Assembly (NCBI GenBank): GCA_035575515.1
Contig: DATLXU010000147.1
Span: forward strand, 38,266-102,265
Source of the DNA: DATLXU01 sp035575515
GTDB lineage: Bacteria; Acidobacteriota; Blastocatellia; UBA7656
Direction: 5' to 3'
Length of the DNA stretch: 64,000 bases
The notes below the pieces were generated by a model. It had not been told where the DNA came from. It made no database searches and saw nothing but the letters and a program-made list of their open reading frames with translations. The stretch's first letter is position 1. Each line of letters starts with the position of its first letter. This document shows positions 50,529 through 59,202 of the stretch, piece after piece. A program made the position numbers and the translations under genes.

Positions 50529-51569
50529 ATGACGACGGTCATCGAAGTAAACCGAGACCTCCCGCAAGGGGAAGCGATGGAGCGGGCGGCTGCTGTTATT
50601 CGAAGTGGCGGGCTTGTAGCATTCCCGACTGAAACGGTTTACGGTCTTGGCGCGGACGCGATGAACGCGCGGGCGGTCGAAAAGGTTTTTGAAGCGAAGG
50701 GTCGCCCCGCAGATAATCCGCTGATCGTTCACGTCGCGAGCCGCGAGATGGTTGACCGCGTCGCAAGCGAAGTGAGCGAGCGGGCAGAACGGTTGATGAA
50801 AGAGTACTGGCCCGGCCCGCTCACGCTCGTTTTGAAACGAAGGCCTGAAGTTCCTGCGCGCGTCTCTGCCGGTTTAGCTACGGTTGCGGTGCGAATGCCG
50901 AGAAATGAAATCGCGCTTGAATTGATTCGCCAGTCCGATACGCCCATCGCCGCGCCGAGCGCAAATCGTTCAGGCCGCCCGAGTCCCACGCAGGCCGCGC
51001 ACGTTCTTTCGGACCTCGATGGACGAATTGATATGATCCTCGACGGCGGCGAAACGAACATAGGGATTGAATCAACCGTGCTCGATATGACGACCGATGT
51101 GCCTGTGATACTGAGACCCGGCTGGGTGACGCGCGAGATGCTTCAAGAAACTATCGGGCCGGTCGAGCTTGCAGCTTCACGCGAAGCACTGCAACGCTCG
51201 CCCGGCACTCGCTATCGCCACTACAGCCCGCACGCCCGCGTCGTCCTCATCGAACAAGGCTCTCCCGAACTAATCAAACAAATCTGCAAGCAACATCTAA
51301 AGCACAATTCAGTCGGATTGATCGGCCACACGGCGGTTGATATAACCAATCAGAATTTTCACGCGATTATTTTGGATGACAGCGCCGAAGACTATGCGCA
51401 CTCGATTTACGCGGCGCTTCGGCGGCTGGATGAAAAAGGCGCGGGCGTGATCGTCGTTGAAGGAATAAGCGAGCGCGACGCGGGCGCCGCCGTAATGGAC
51501 CGATTGCGCCGCGCGGCATCCCAGATTTTGACGAACCAAAAGGCAAAAGGCAGAAAGCAAAAGCAATGA
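50529..51569 (+). CDS. tsaC: Threonylcarbamoyl-AMP synthase (Sua5-type)
   Basis: Makes threonylcarbamoyl-AMP from threonine, bicarbonate and ATP for tRNA t6A37. YrdC core: GGLVAFPTETVYGLGADA, KGRPADNPLIVHV, APSANRSGRPSPTQAAHV. C-terminal Sua5 domain: SPGTRYRHYSPHARVVLIEQ, VVEGISERDAGAAVMDRLRR. About 346 residues from ATG 50529. The final TNQKAKGRKQKQ is encoded by a heptamer repeat and is not native Sua5 sequence. Lies directly between thrS and tdh. Confidence 0.95.
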   Translation: MTTVIEVNRDLPQGEAMERAAAVIRSGGLVAFPTETVYGLGADAMNARAVEKVFEAKGRPADNPLIVHVASREMVDRVASEVSERAERLMKEYWPGPLTLVLKRRPEVPARVSAGLATVAVRMPRNEIALELIRQSDTPIAAPSANRSGRPSPTQAAHVLSDLDGRIDMILDGGETNIGIESTVLDMTTDVPVILRPGWVTREMLQETIGPVELAASREALQRSPGTRYRHYSPHARVVLIEQGSPELIKQICKQHLKHNSVGLIGHTAVDITNQNFHAIILDDSAEDYAHSIYAALRRLDEKGAGVIVVEGISERDAGAAVMDRLRRAASQILTNQKAKGRKQKQ

Positions 51570-51611
51570 CAGGGAGCCGCCAACTTTTGACTTTTTACTT
51601 TTGCTTTCTCC
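51537..51611. repeat. Heptamer inverted repeat (AAAAGGC words) spanning the tsaC stop
   Basis: Left arm contains CCAAAAGGCAAAAGGCAGAA and AGCAAAAGC, in tsaC's last codons; right arm CTTTTGACTTTTTACTTTTG then CTTTC. Loop includes GGGAGCCGCC. The tdh ribosome site follows at once. Confidence 0.82.
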
Positions 51612-51623
51612 CGGAGGGAGCTA

Positions 51624-52799
51624 ATGCAAGCACTCAAAAAGCAGAGTCTCACCGAAGACGGATTGCAGTTTGTCACCAACGAACCCGAACCTCGAGTCGG
51701 CCATCGCGATGTGAAGATCAAAGTCGAGCGCGCTTCAATATGCGGCACGGATCAGGGCATCTACAACATCACCGCAAAGCCTGGCATGCGCGACGAGATG
51801 CTTCTGCATCAAGGCGGCAATGTCGAAAGCTATAAGCCAATAATCATCGGTCATGAGTTTTGCGGCGAGGTCGCAGAGATAGGCGAAGACGTTGATCCGG
51901 GTCTTGTGAGAATCGGCGATTACGTGACAAGCGAGATGCACATAAGCTGCGGCAACTGCGAGCAGTGCCGCACGGGCAAGCGGCATATCTGCAAAAACAT
52001 TCGCGTGAAGGGACTTCACAGCGACGGCGCGTTTGCCGAGTACGTAGTTGTGCCCTGCGAGAACATTATTAATCTCGAAAGCTTCGGCGGACGCTCTGTG
52101 ATACCGCCGCGCTTCGGCGCTTTTCTCGACGCATTAGGCAACGCCGTCCACACCGTGATGGAAGGCGACGTGGCGGGCAAAACCGTTGCTATTTTGGGGT
52201 GTGGCGCGCAAGGCTTGATGGCAACTGCGGTTGCGCGCGTGCTGGGAGCCACGCGAATCTACGTGACCGACTTTTCAAATCCGAGCGGCGGACTTGACCC
52301 TAAGCGACTGGGCAAACGCTTTGAGCTTGCGCGCGAGCTTGGCGCAGATTTCTGCTTCGACACGAACGAAGAGGCCGCGCCCGGTCAATCGAAGGAATTA
52401 TTCGAGCGGGCGCGCGACGAGCACGGCGGCGGCATTGATGTTGTGCTTGAGATGAGCGGGGCCGAATCGGCTTATAATGACGCGGGGACGATGGTGAAAA
52501 ACGGCGGCCAGATTATTCTGCTGGGGATTCCGTCGCGCCCGCTGCGGTCATTTGATTTCGGCAAGTACGCCGTGTGGAAAGGCGTGACGATCAAAGGCAT
52601 CTTCGGGCGAAGGATGTTTGAGACGTGGCACGCGATGCTGAATCTGCTTGCGTCAGAAAAATCGGGCTTGAAGGCGCGGCTCGAAAAGATCATCACGCGC
52701 GAGGCCGTCCCGCTATCGGATTTCGAGCGCGGGTTTGAGATGGTGCGCACGCACGAAGCAGTCAAGCTGCTGCTTGCGCCAAACAGCGAAGTCAAATGA
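51624..52799 (+). CDS. tdh: L-threonine 3-dehydrogenase-like zinc alcohol dehydrogenase
   Basis: Oxidises threonine to 2-amino-3-ketobutyrate with NAD. Catalytic zinc: ICGTD and GHEFCGEVAEIG; structural zinc: CGNCEQCRTGKRHIC; Rossmann AILGCGAQGLMATAVARVLG. 391 residues, longer than Tdh (~340), with an insert near MRDEMLLHQGGNVES. Zinc ADH family members are hard to tell apart, but the next gene is kbl, which strongly supports Tdh. 9-base gap to kbl. CCCGGAGGGAGC site upstream. Confidence 0.88.
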   Translation: MQALKKQSLTEDGLQFVTNEPEPRVGHRDVKIKVERASICGTDQGIYNITAKPGMRDEMLLHQGGNVESYKPIIIGHEFCGEVAEIGEDVDPGLVRIGDYVTSEMHISCGNCEQCRTGKRHICKNIRVKGLHSDGAFAEYVVVPCENIINLESFGGRSVIPPRFGAFLDALGNAVHTVMEGDVAGKTVAILGCGAQGLMATAVARVLGATRIYVTDFSNPSGGLDPKRLGKRFELARELGADFCFDTNEEAAPGQSKELFERARDEHGGGIDVVLEMSGAESAYNDAGTMVKNGGQIILLGIPSRPLRSFDFGKYAVWKGVTIKGIFGRRMFETWHAMLNLLASEKSGLKARLEKIITREAVPLSDFERGFEMVRTHEAVKLLLAPNSEVK

Positions 52800-52808
52800 G
52801 GAGACGAA

Positions 52809-54038
52809 ATGAAACCCGAAGAGCTTTATTCGACGCTTAACCGCGAGCTTGAAAACATCAAAGAGGCGAAGACGTTCAAGTACGAAGTGCCGCTCGAAAG
52901 CGAGCAGGGCGGCGAAGTCATGGTCGAAGGCCACAAGGTCGTGATGCTCGCGGCGAACAACTATCTAGGGCTTGCGAACCACCCGCGCATCAAAGAGGCT
53001 GCGCGCCGCGCTATTGACGAATGGGGCTATGGGCTTGCTTCGGTCAGATTCCTTTGCGGAACCGAGCCGATTCACTTCGAGCTTGAGCGGCGCATCGCAC
53101 AATTCGTCGGGTGCGAAGCCGCGATTCTACATTCGTCATGCTTTGCCGCAAACGAAGCGTTCTTCACGGGCTTGCTCGCCAATGATCTTGGCCAATCGGA
53201 TTATCAGGATGTTATCTACAGCGACCAACTCAATCACGCAAGCATCATTGACGGCGTGAGGCTGTGTCGCACCGTAGCGAAGCAGACCGTATCGCGCCTC
53301 TATCGAAACGGCGACGTGAACCACCTGCGCGAGATGCTGGAAGAAGACCGCGACAAGCCTTATCGCATAAAGATAATCGCGACCGACGGGGTCTTTTCGA
53401 TGGAGGGGTTGCTCGCGCCGCTGCCTGAGCTGGTCGAGCTTGCGCGCGAGCATAACGCGCTGCTGTTTGTTGACGAGTCGCACGCGACGGGAGTGCTTGG
53501 GCGAACGGGTCGTGGCACGCACGAAGAGCTTGGCGTGTATGGCAAGATTGATGTGATTACAGGCACGTTCGGGAAAGCTCTGGGCGGCGCGTCCGGAGGA
53601 TTCATCGCGGGCCGCGCTCCACTGATTGAGTTCCTCAGACAAAAGTCGCGGCCATACACTTTTTCAAACACGGTCCCGCCTGCGGTTGTGATGGGATCAA
53701 TCGAAGCGATTAACCTAATCGAGAATGATCCTTCGATAGTGACTCAGCTTCACGAAAACACAGAGTACTTCCGCCGCGAGATTGTGCGATTGGGGTTCAA
53801 GATTATCGAAGGCCGCCACCCGATTGTGCCGATCATGCTCGGCGAAGCGGCGATAGCTCAGGACATGAGCCGCGAGCTTCTGGGCGAAGGCGTTTACATA
53901 AAGGGGCTGTGGTATCCGGTCGTGCCGAAGGGCGAAGCGAGACTTCGCGCGCAGATTTCAGCCGCACACACGCGCGAGGATTTAAACCGCGCGCTTGAGG
54001 CATTCAACAAAGTGGGCCACAGGCTCGGCGTGATTTGA
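52809..54038 (+). CDS. kbl: 2-amino-3-ketobutyrate CoA ligase (glycine C-acetyltransferase)
   Basis: PLP enzyme that splits 2-amino-3-ketobutyrate with CoA into glycine + acetyl-CoA. Alpha-oxoamine synthase motifs: NNYLGLANHPRIKEAA, GYGLASVRFLCGTEPIHFEL, DQLNHASIIDGVRL, DGVFSMEGLLAPL, VDESHATGVLGRTGRG, and the PLP Lys in ITGTFGKALGGASGG. 409 residues (E. coli 398). Immediately after tdh, forming the threonine-to-glycine route. Confidence 0.96.
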   Translation: MKPEELYSTLNRELENIKEAKTFKYEVPLESEQGGEVMVEGHKVVMLAANNYLGLANHPRIKEAARRAIDEWGYGLASVRFLCGTEPIHFELERRIAQFVGCEAAILHSSCFAANEAFFTGLLANDLGQSDYQDVIYSDQLNHASIIDGVRLCRTVAKQTVSRLYRNGDVNHLREMLEEDRDKPYRIKIIATDGVFSMEGLLAPLPELVELAREHNALLFVDESHATGVLGRTGRGTHEELGVYGKIDVITGTFGKALGGASGGFIAGRAPLIEFLRQKSRPYTFSNTVPPAVVMGSIEAINLIENDPSIVTQLHENTEYFRREIVRLGFKIIEGRHPIVPIMLGEAAIAQDMSRELLGEGVYIKGLWYPVVPKGEARLRAQISAAHTREDLNRALEAFNKVGHRLGVI

Positions 54039-54062
54039 AACTTACGGAAAGCGAGGCGCGCG

Positions 54063-54566
54063 ATGAAATCTAATCGCGTAGTGGCAATCTTTGCGCTCGC
54101 ATTGCTCGTTTATTCATCGAGCGGCTGCCGGAGCCTCGCTCATTCAAGTCAGAGATTGAAAGGATCGAAGATGGCCGACAAAGTTATCAAAAGCGAAGAA
54201 GAATGGCGCGCAGAGCTTACGCCTGAGCAATACGAAGTGATGCGCAGGAAGGGGACCGAGCGGGCGTTCACTGGCGCGTACTGGAACGCACATGAAAAAG
54301 GCAAGTACCTGTGCGCTGCTTGCGGCAACGAGTTATTTAATTCCGACACAAAATTCGATTCGGGCACAGGCTGGCCGAGCTTCTATGCTCCGATTGATGA
54401 AGATAACGTCGAGACGGAAACCGATTACGGCTACGGCATGATTCGAACGGAAGTGAAGTGCGCCCGTTGCGGCTCTCATCTCGGCCACGTCTTTGAAGAC
54501 GGCCCCAAGCCTACGGGCTTGCGGTATTGCATTAACTCAGTCGCTTTGAAATTGGAGAAGAAGTAA
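54063..54566 (+). CDS. msrB: Peptide-methionine (R)-S-oxide reductase, lipoprotein form
   Basis: Repairs methionine-R-sulphoxide. 167 residues. Lipobox YSSSGC after a short signal predicts a membrane-anchored periplasmic enzyme. Zinc pairs CAACG and CARCG; FDSGTGWPSFYAPI; resolving/catalytic Cys region in LRYCINSVALKL. 24 bases after kbl, same strand, plausibly the same transcript. An internal ATG (MADKVIKSE, 54171) would give a cytosolic form. Confidence 0.95.
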   Translation: MKSNRVVAIFALALLVYSSSGCRSLAHSSQRLKGSKMADKVIKSEEEWRAELTPEQYEVMRRKGTERAFTGAYWNAHEKGKYLCAACGNELFNSDTKFDSGTGWPSFYAPIDEDNVETETDYGYGMIRTEVKCARCGSHLGHVFEDGPKPTGLRYCINSVALKLEKK

Positions 54567-54792
54567 CGAGCAGCATTAACGCGGCGTCGTGTCAGCTAAT
54601 CGCCGCCGCATGTTTTTGTCTTGCGCTTCGACTTTGAATTTATAAGCAAGAGCTGCCGCATTGATCGTTCAAGAAACATAAAACGGCTGCGCGCCGTATA
54701 TTCTGCAAAGCAACTTCCCAACATCGGCCCATACCTGACTGCGCCGGTCAAAAGACCGCGCCGAAATCACGCTCATCAACGAGGAGTTGAAA

Positions 54793-56073
54793 ATGAAACG
54801 CTCCAACACCCTACGCTACTTCAACGCATTATCACTCACGCTGCTCGTTGCAGTCACAGCCTTCGGCTCGACCGTCAGGGCGAATGGCAAAAGAATCGAA
54901 TTCACCACCGCGTCGAAAGAGGCCAAAGAACAGGTCGCGCAGATAGTTTATCGCATAGAGACTTTTCAATTCGGGCCACAGGTCTTCGCCATTGCAAAGA
55001 AAGCGGTCGAGGCCGACCCTGAATTCGCTTTCGGTTATTACCTGCTCGGCACGATGTCGCCCACGCCCGCAGAAGCAAAGCCGCACATTGACAAGGCGGT
55101 CGAGCTTGCGAAGAAAGCTTCCGAAGGCGAGCGCCGTTACATCGAGGCCGTGCTACTTGCGCGCGCGCAGAAGTTCGATGAGTCGCTTGCGATCTTCACG
55201 GACCTTGCGCGGCAGTTTCCTGGAGAGCGCATGGTTCAGATGATGCTCGGACAAGTCTATATGGGCATGGGGAAACTCGACGAAGCCAAAGCCGCATTCG
55301 AGCGAGCCATTCAGCTTGACGGCGGCACGCCACGAGTCTATACGTTACTGGGCAACATCGCGCTGCTCAAAGGCGATTACGCAAAGGCCCGCGAGTTGTT
55401 CAACGTGTCGTGGAGCAAGAGAGCCGCGAACACTGCTCCTTTCGGCCCCGGCTACGGCCTTGTTTATGCTCATCTTTATCAGGGTGATCTGAAATCGGCG
55501 TTGAAGGCTTTAGAGAATTACGAGGCCGAATACGCGAAGAACGGCGATACGCAGAATGGTCCCGCCGTTTTCATCTGGAACTCGATAGCTCGACTGCACC
55601 TCGAAAACGGCCAGCCCGAAGAAGCGATCAAGGCATACGAGAAGGGCTACGCGACCGTGCCCGCGAGCAACCTCAGCGAGATGGAGAAGAAGACCTGGCT
55701 TGGGCGGCTCCATCACGGCAAAGGGCGCGCGCTTGCGAAGATGGGCAAGTACGAAGAAGCATGGAACGAAGCCGAGCTTATCAAAAAGATGATCGAAGAG
55801 AACGGCGAAGCAGGAAAGCAGTTCTGGCCTTCGTATCATTACCTGGCCGGTTATGTGAAGCTCGAATCGGGCGATTACGCTGCGGCCATCGAGCATTTGA
55901 AGCAGGCCGATCAGACCGACCCCTTCATCAAGCTGCTGCTCGCGCGCGCTTATGAAAAGAGCGGCGACAAGACCGCCGCGCAGAGTGCTTGCAAAGAAGT
56001 GGTCAAGTCAAATCAGGTAACTCTGGATAGGGCACTGGCTTACCCCGAAGCCAAGCGCAAGCTAAAAGCGTAA
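54793..56073 (+). CDS. Exported TPR protein
   Basis: About 426 residues from ATG 54793 with GAGGAG 7 bases upstream. Signal peptide (LSLTLLVAVTAFGSTVRA). TPR units throughout: LAIFTDLARQFPGERMVQMM, YMGMGKLDEAKAAFERAIQL, ALLKGDYAKARELFNVSW, ENGQPEEAIKAYEKGYATVP. Periplasmic scaffold; partner unknown. Confidence 0.85.
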   Translation: MKRSNTLRYFNALSLTLLVAVTAFGSTVRANGKRIEFTTASKEAKEQVAQIVYRIETFQFGPQVFAIAKKAVEADPEFAFGYYLLGTMSPTPAEAKPHIDKAVELAKKASEGERRYIEAVLLARAQKFDESLAIFTDLARQFPGERMVQMMLGQVYMGMGKLDEAKAAFERAIQLDGGTPRVYTLLGNIALLKGDYAKARELFNVSWSKRAANTAPFGPGYGLVYAHLYQGDLKSALKALENYEAEYAKNGDTQNGPAVFIWNSIARLHLENGQPEEAIKAYEKGYATVPASNLSEMEKKTWLGRLHHGKGRALAKMGKYEEAWNEAELIKKMIEENGEAGKQFWPSYHYLAGYVKLESGDYAAAIEHLKQADQTDPFIKLLLARAYEKSGDKTAAQSACKEVVKSNQVTLDRALAYPEAKRKLKA

Positions 56074-56100
56074 CGCTACGCGCGGCTGTGGTGTAGAATC

Positions 56101-56186
56101 AACGCGGGTGATGCTGAACGGACGGCTTGACGCGGCTTGAACTGAGTCGCAAGCATCCGCTCAATCATCATCCGCGTTTTGTTTTT
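56101..56186 (+). terminator. Long-range hairpin with T-rich tail
   Basis: Arms AACGCGGGTGATG (56101-56113) and CATCATCCGCGTT (56166-56178), 13 bp with one G-T pair, a 52-base loop, then TTGTTTTT. Likely terminates the TPR-protein transcript. Confidence 0.55.
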
Positions 56187-56348
56187 AACCGCGCGGCTGA
56201 ATCGTTTTAATCCGAAGCTCCCCGCTACCGTGCGCAGATTGAATACACGGCGCGGGTCGAAAAGCGCATCTTATGAATGAGTGCGCTGCGGCTTTCGAGT
56301 TGCATTGCTTGACCGCAGGACAGACGAAGGGACGAGCGGGGTGGAAAT

Positions 56349-57116
56349 ATGCGGTCCGACCAAACAAAATCAATCATTCGATTATTCATCGCGCGAGTTT
56401 CTCTCATTGCATTCGTTATCTGCGCGCTCGCGGCAGCAAACTCCTTCGCGCAAAAGCAATCTTCAAAGCAGGCAAAAGCAAAATCACAAACCCGCATTGG
56501 CCCGCGCGAGATTCGCGAAGCTGAAGAGTTATTATCGAATCTAGGCTACTGGACGGGACCGATTGACGGCAGGATGGACAAAGCTTCGCGCGACGCGCTC
56601 ATCGCGTTTCAAAAAGTTGAAGGCCGAAAGATAACAGGGCGATTGACCGCAAGCGAGCTTCGAGCGTTGCAGAGCGCCAATCGTCCGTCGCCGCGTGAAG
56701 GCGGCGAAGCGCATGTTGAGGTTGATTTAGACCGGCAAGTTCTGTTCGTCGTTGATGGCAGCGGCAATGTATCGAAGATACTTCCAATCTCATCGGGCAA
56801 CGGCGAAGAGTTCACATCAGAGGGTTGGACGCGGCAAGCCATCACGCCAACGGGCCGGTTCAAGGTTCATCGCAAGCTGGAAGGCTGGCGCAAGAGTCCG
56901 CTGGGCTTGCTCTATTACCCGAACTATTTTTTAAGCGGCGTGGCAATTCACGGCAACCCGACGGTTCCGACGCGCCCGGCTTCGCACGGCTGCGTTCGCA
57001 TTCCAATGTACGCCGCGAAAGAGTTCAGCGATATGACTCCAATCGGGACTGTCGTGCTCGTCTATGGCGATAACCCATTCGCGCAAGGCAAGAGCAGCGC
57101 GACTAATCAGCGATGA
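56349..57116 (+). CDS. L,D-transpeptidase (YkuD) with peptidoglycan-binding domain
   Basis: 255 residues, signal or anchor (VSLIAFVICALAAANSFAQ). A PG_binding_1 domain (~52-110, LLSNLGYWTGPIDGRMDKAS) precedes the YkuD domain (~120-245), with active site HGNPTVPTRPASHGCVRIPM (catalytic Cys, His). It makes 3-3 cross-links or anchors proteins to peptidoglycan. ATG 56349 was selected; codons upstream lack a start in frame. Confidence 0.93.
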   Translation: MRSDQTKSIIRLFIARVSLIAFVICALAAANSFAQKQSSKQAKAKSQTRIGPREIREAEELLSNLGYWTGPIDGRMDKASRDALIAFQKVEGRKITGRLTASELRALQSANRPSPREGGEAHVEVDLDRQVLFVVDGSGNVSKILPISSGNGEEFTSEGWTRQAITPTGRFKVHRKLEGWRKSPLGLLYYPNYFLSGVAIHGNPTVPTRPASHGCVRIPMYAAKEFSDMTPIGTVVLVYGDNPFAQGKSSATNQR

Positions 57117-57129
57117 TCCCTGCGTTACT

Positions 57130-57174
57130 CTGTGTCTCTGTGCGAGGCTTCCCTCACATAGAGACGCCACAGAA
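57130..57174. repeat. Degenerate inverted repeat, CTCTGTGTCTCTGTG type
   Basis: Left arm CTCTGTGTCTCTGTGCGAGG, right arm CCTCACATAGAGACGCCACA. A diverged relative of the element at 20686, again between convergent genes. Confidence 0.55.
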
Positions 57175-57196
57175 GAATATTCTCGCTAAGTACTCT

Positions 57197-58360
57197 TCAA
57201 ACGACGCGCAGGATGATGCACTTCAGGTAATAAGTCTCAGGCATGGAAACGAGCACCGGATGATCGCGCGATTGTGTGCGCTTCTCAAGGATTTGAACGC
57301 TGCGGCCCGCGTCTGCCGCTGCGTCGGCGATGACGTTCAAGAACATCTCTTCACTCATGTGATAAGAACACGTCGACGTGATGAGCGTGCCGCCCTCGCG
57401 CAGCAGCTTCATCGCGCGCAGGTTTATCTCTTTATAACCGCGCGTCGCCGCTTCCACAGCAGCGCGATTCTTTGCGAACGCTGGCGGGTCGAGATTAATC
57501 ACATCGAACTGCTCGCCTGATTGCTCCATCTCGCGCAGGTAATCGAAGACGTTGGCTTCGATGAATTCAACATTCGCCGCTTCGTTCAACTCTGCGTTGT
57601 GGCGAGCCTGAGCGATTGCCTGCTCGGATACGTCAACCGCTATGACGCTTTCGGCGCGGCGGCTCATGTGAAGCGCAAACCCGCCCGCAAACGTAAAGCA
57701 GTCCATCGCGCGCCCGCGAGCATAATTTTCAGTAGCGATTCTGTTTTCGCGCTGATCCAGAAACGCCCCGGTCTTTTGCCCTTCGAGCAGGTTCACTGTG
57801 AATCGAACGCTGCCTTCTTCGATGACAATCTGGCCGGGGTCTTCGCCGTAGATGACACCGGCTATGCGCGGCAGCCCTTCGAGGTCGCGCACGCGCGCTT
57901 CGTTGCGCTCAATGACGGCGCGCGGGCTATATCTTTCAACCAGCAGGTCAACCCACACCTGCTTCATCACGTCCATCCCTTGCGAGAGCGTTTGGATGAC
58001 GAAGCAATCCGCGAAGCGATCAATGATGAGCGAAGGCAGCAGGTCGCTTTCGCCATAGATGAGCCGATATGCGGTCGCGTCGCGCACGACTTGAGCGCGC
58101 AATTGTTCTGCCGCCGCGAGCCGCGCTAGCCAGAAGTCTCTGTCGGTTTCAGCGTCGTCGAATGAAACGAAACGAAGGGCAATCTGCGAGCGGGAGCTAT
58201 AAAGCGCGCGGCCCAAAATATTCCCGCGCCCGTCACGGACGCGAACGATTTCGCCCGCCCGCGCGCCCTTTGCATCTGTCACATCGCTTCGATAAACCCA
58301 CAGGTTTCGGGCGCGAACCCGTTCTGCCGCTCGCTTGTTTATAGTGACTGTTGTCGCCAT
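57197..58360 (-). CDS. RlmI-like 23S rRNA (cytosine-C5) methyltransferase
   Basis: 387 residues. N-terminal PUA domain (RAAERVRARNLWVYRSDVTD), central EEHEE region, and a C-terminal Rossmann methyltransferase with AMDCFTFAGGFALHMSRRAE, VIAVDVSEQAIAQARHNAEL and the catalytic motif INLDPPAFAKN, then TSTCSYHMS. AdoMet-dependent m5C in 23S rRNA is the family role. Only 15 bases separate its start from the divergent folK start. Confidence 0.92.
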   Translation of the reverse strand: MATTVTINKRAAERVRARNLWVYRSDVTDAKGARAGEIVRVRDGRGNILGRALYSSRSQIALRFVSFDDAETDRDFWLARLAAAEQLRAQVVRDATAYRLIYGESDLLPSLIIDRFADCFVIQTLSQGMDVMKQVWVDLLVERYSPRAVIERNEARVRDLEGLPRIAGVIYGEDPGQIVIEEGSVRFTVNLLEGQKTGAFLDQRENRIATENYARGRAMDCFTFAGGFALHMSRRAESVIAVDVSEQAIAQARHNAELNEAANVEFIEANVFDYLREMEQSGEQFDVINLDPPAFAKNRAAVEAATRGYKEINLRAMKLLREGGTLITSTCSYHMSEEMFLNVIADAAADAGRSVQILEKRTQSRDHPVLVSMPETYYLKCIILRVV

Positions 58361-58375
58361 AGCCTTAAAGAATTT

Positions 58376-59104
58376 ATGATAGCCTCAGAAGACGAAATGA
58401 TAAACGACGATCAACCAACTGAATGGGCGAGCCGCGCGATTGACGTGCAAAATGAAAAGCGATGGACGCGCCCTGAGAGCGTCTATCTTGGATTAGGGTC
58501 GAATCTCGGCGACCGCGAAGCGAACCTCAGCGAAGCCCGCGAGCGCATCAAAAAACTAGGACTTGAAATCACGAACGCATCATCAATCTATGAGACGGAG
58601 CCTGTTGGTTACGTTGAGCAGGGATGGTTTTTGAACCAGGTCATCGAGGTCGCTGTCAATCCTCGAATTACTTTCGGTGATGATGAAATGGCGGCAATTG
58701 TCCAAGTCGCTTCCGAATATGAACTCGACAGGATTTCGCAATTCTGGATATACGAGCTATTTCTCGCGCTGCAAATGATCGAGCGCGAGATGGGTCGCGT
58801 GCGAGAGATTCCAAACGGCCCGCGCACAATTGACATTGATGTATTGCTTTACGGCGATATGGAAGGCTTCTTCATTGAGACACGAGATAGTAAAGACATC
58901 TCCAATGTCCGTCGCGGCGAGTTGCCCGATTTAATCCTGCCGCATCCGCGCATGCACCTGCGGCGATTCGTGCTTGAGCCGCTGTGTGAGATTGCGCCTG
59001 AGCTTGAGCATCCCGTGTTGAAAAAGACCTGCCGCGAGATGCTTGCCGCGCTCGATGACAGATCAACAGTGCGACTCTATAGAACCTGTGAGCAGCGGCA
59101 TTAA
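58376..59104 (+). CDS. folK: HPPK (folate synthesis) with two extra segments
   Basis: Transfers pyrophosphate to 6-hydroxymethyl-dihydropterin. Motifs: YLGLGSNLGDREANL, SIYETEPVGYVEQGWFLNQV, NGPRTIDIDVLLYGD, LILPHPRMHLRRFVLEPL. 242 residues against ~160 for E. coli. Extra parts: N-terminal ~38, an insert of ~23 (around DRISQFWIYEL) before the IEREMGR helix, and ~16 (FFIETRDSKDISNVRRGE) before PHPRM. ATG 58376 overlaps the rlmI-like promoter region; ATG 58397 is an alternative. Confidence 0.9.
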   Translation: MIASEDEMINDDQPTEWASRAIDVQNEKRWTRPESVYLGLGSNLGDREANLSEARERIKKLGLEITNASSIYETEPVGYVEQGWFLNQVIEVAVNPRITFGDDEMAAIVQVASEYELDRISQFWIYELFLALQMIEREMGRVREIPNGPRTIDIDVLLYGDMEGFFIETRDSKDISNVRRGELPDLILPHPRMHLRRFVLEPLCEIAPELEHPVLKKTCREMLAALDDRSTVRLYRTCEQRH

Positions 59105-59202
59105 CTAACGCTGCGCAAAAAATATTCACCGCAGTTGCATTACTCTCCAAGCTGATTACGTCAATTTAATATGCCAATCTAAAAAAGGAGGAGGTAAGAC
59201 CT

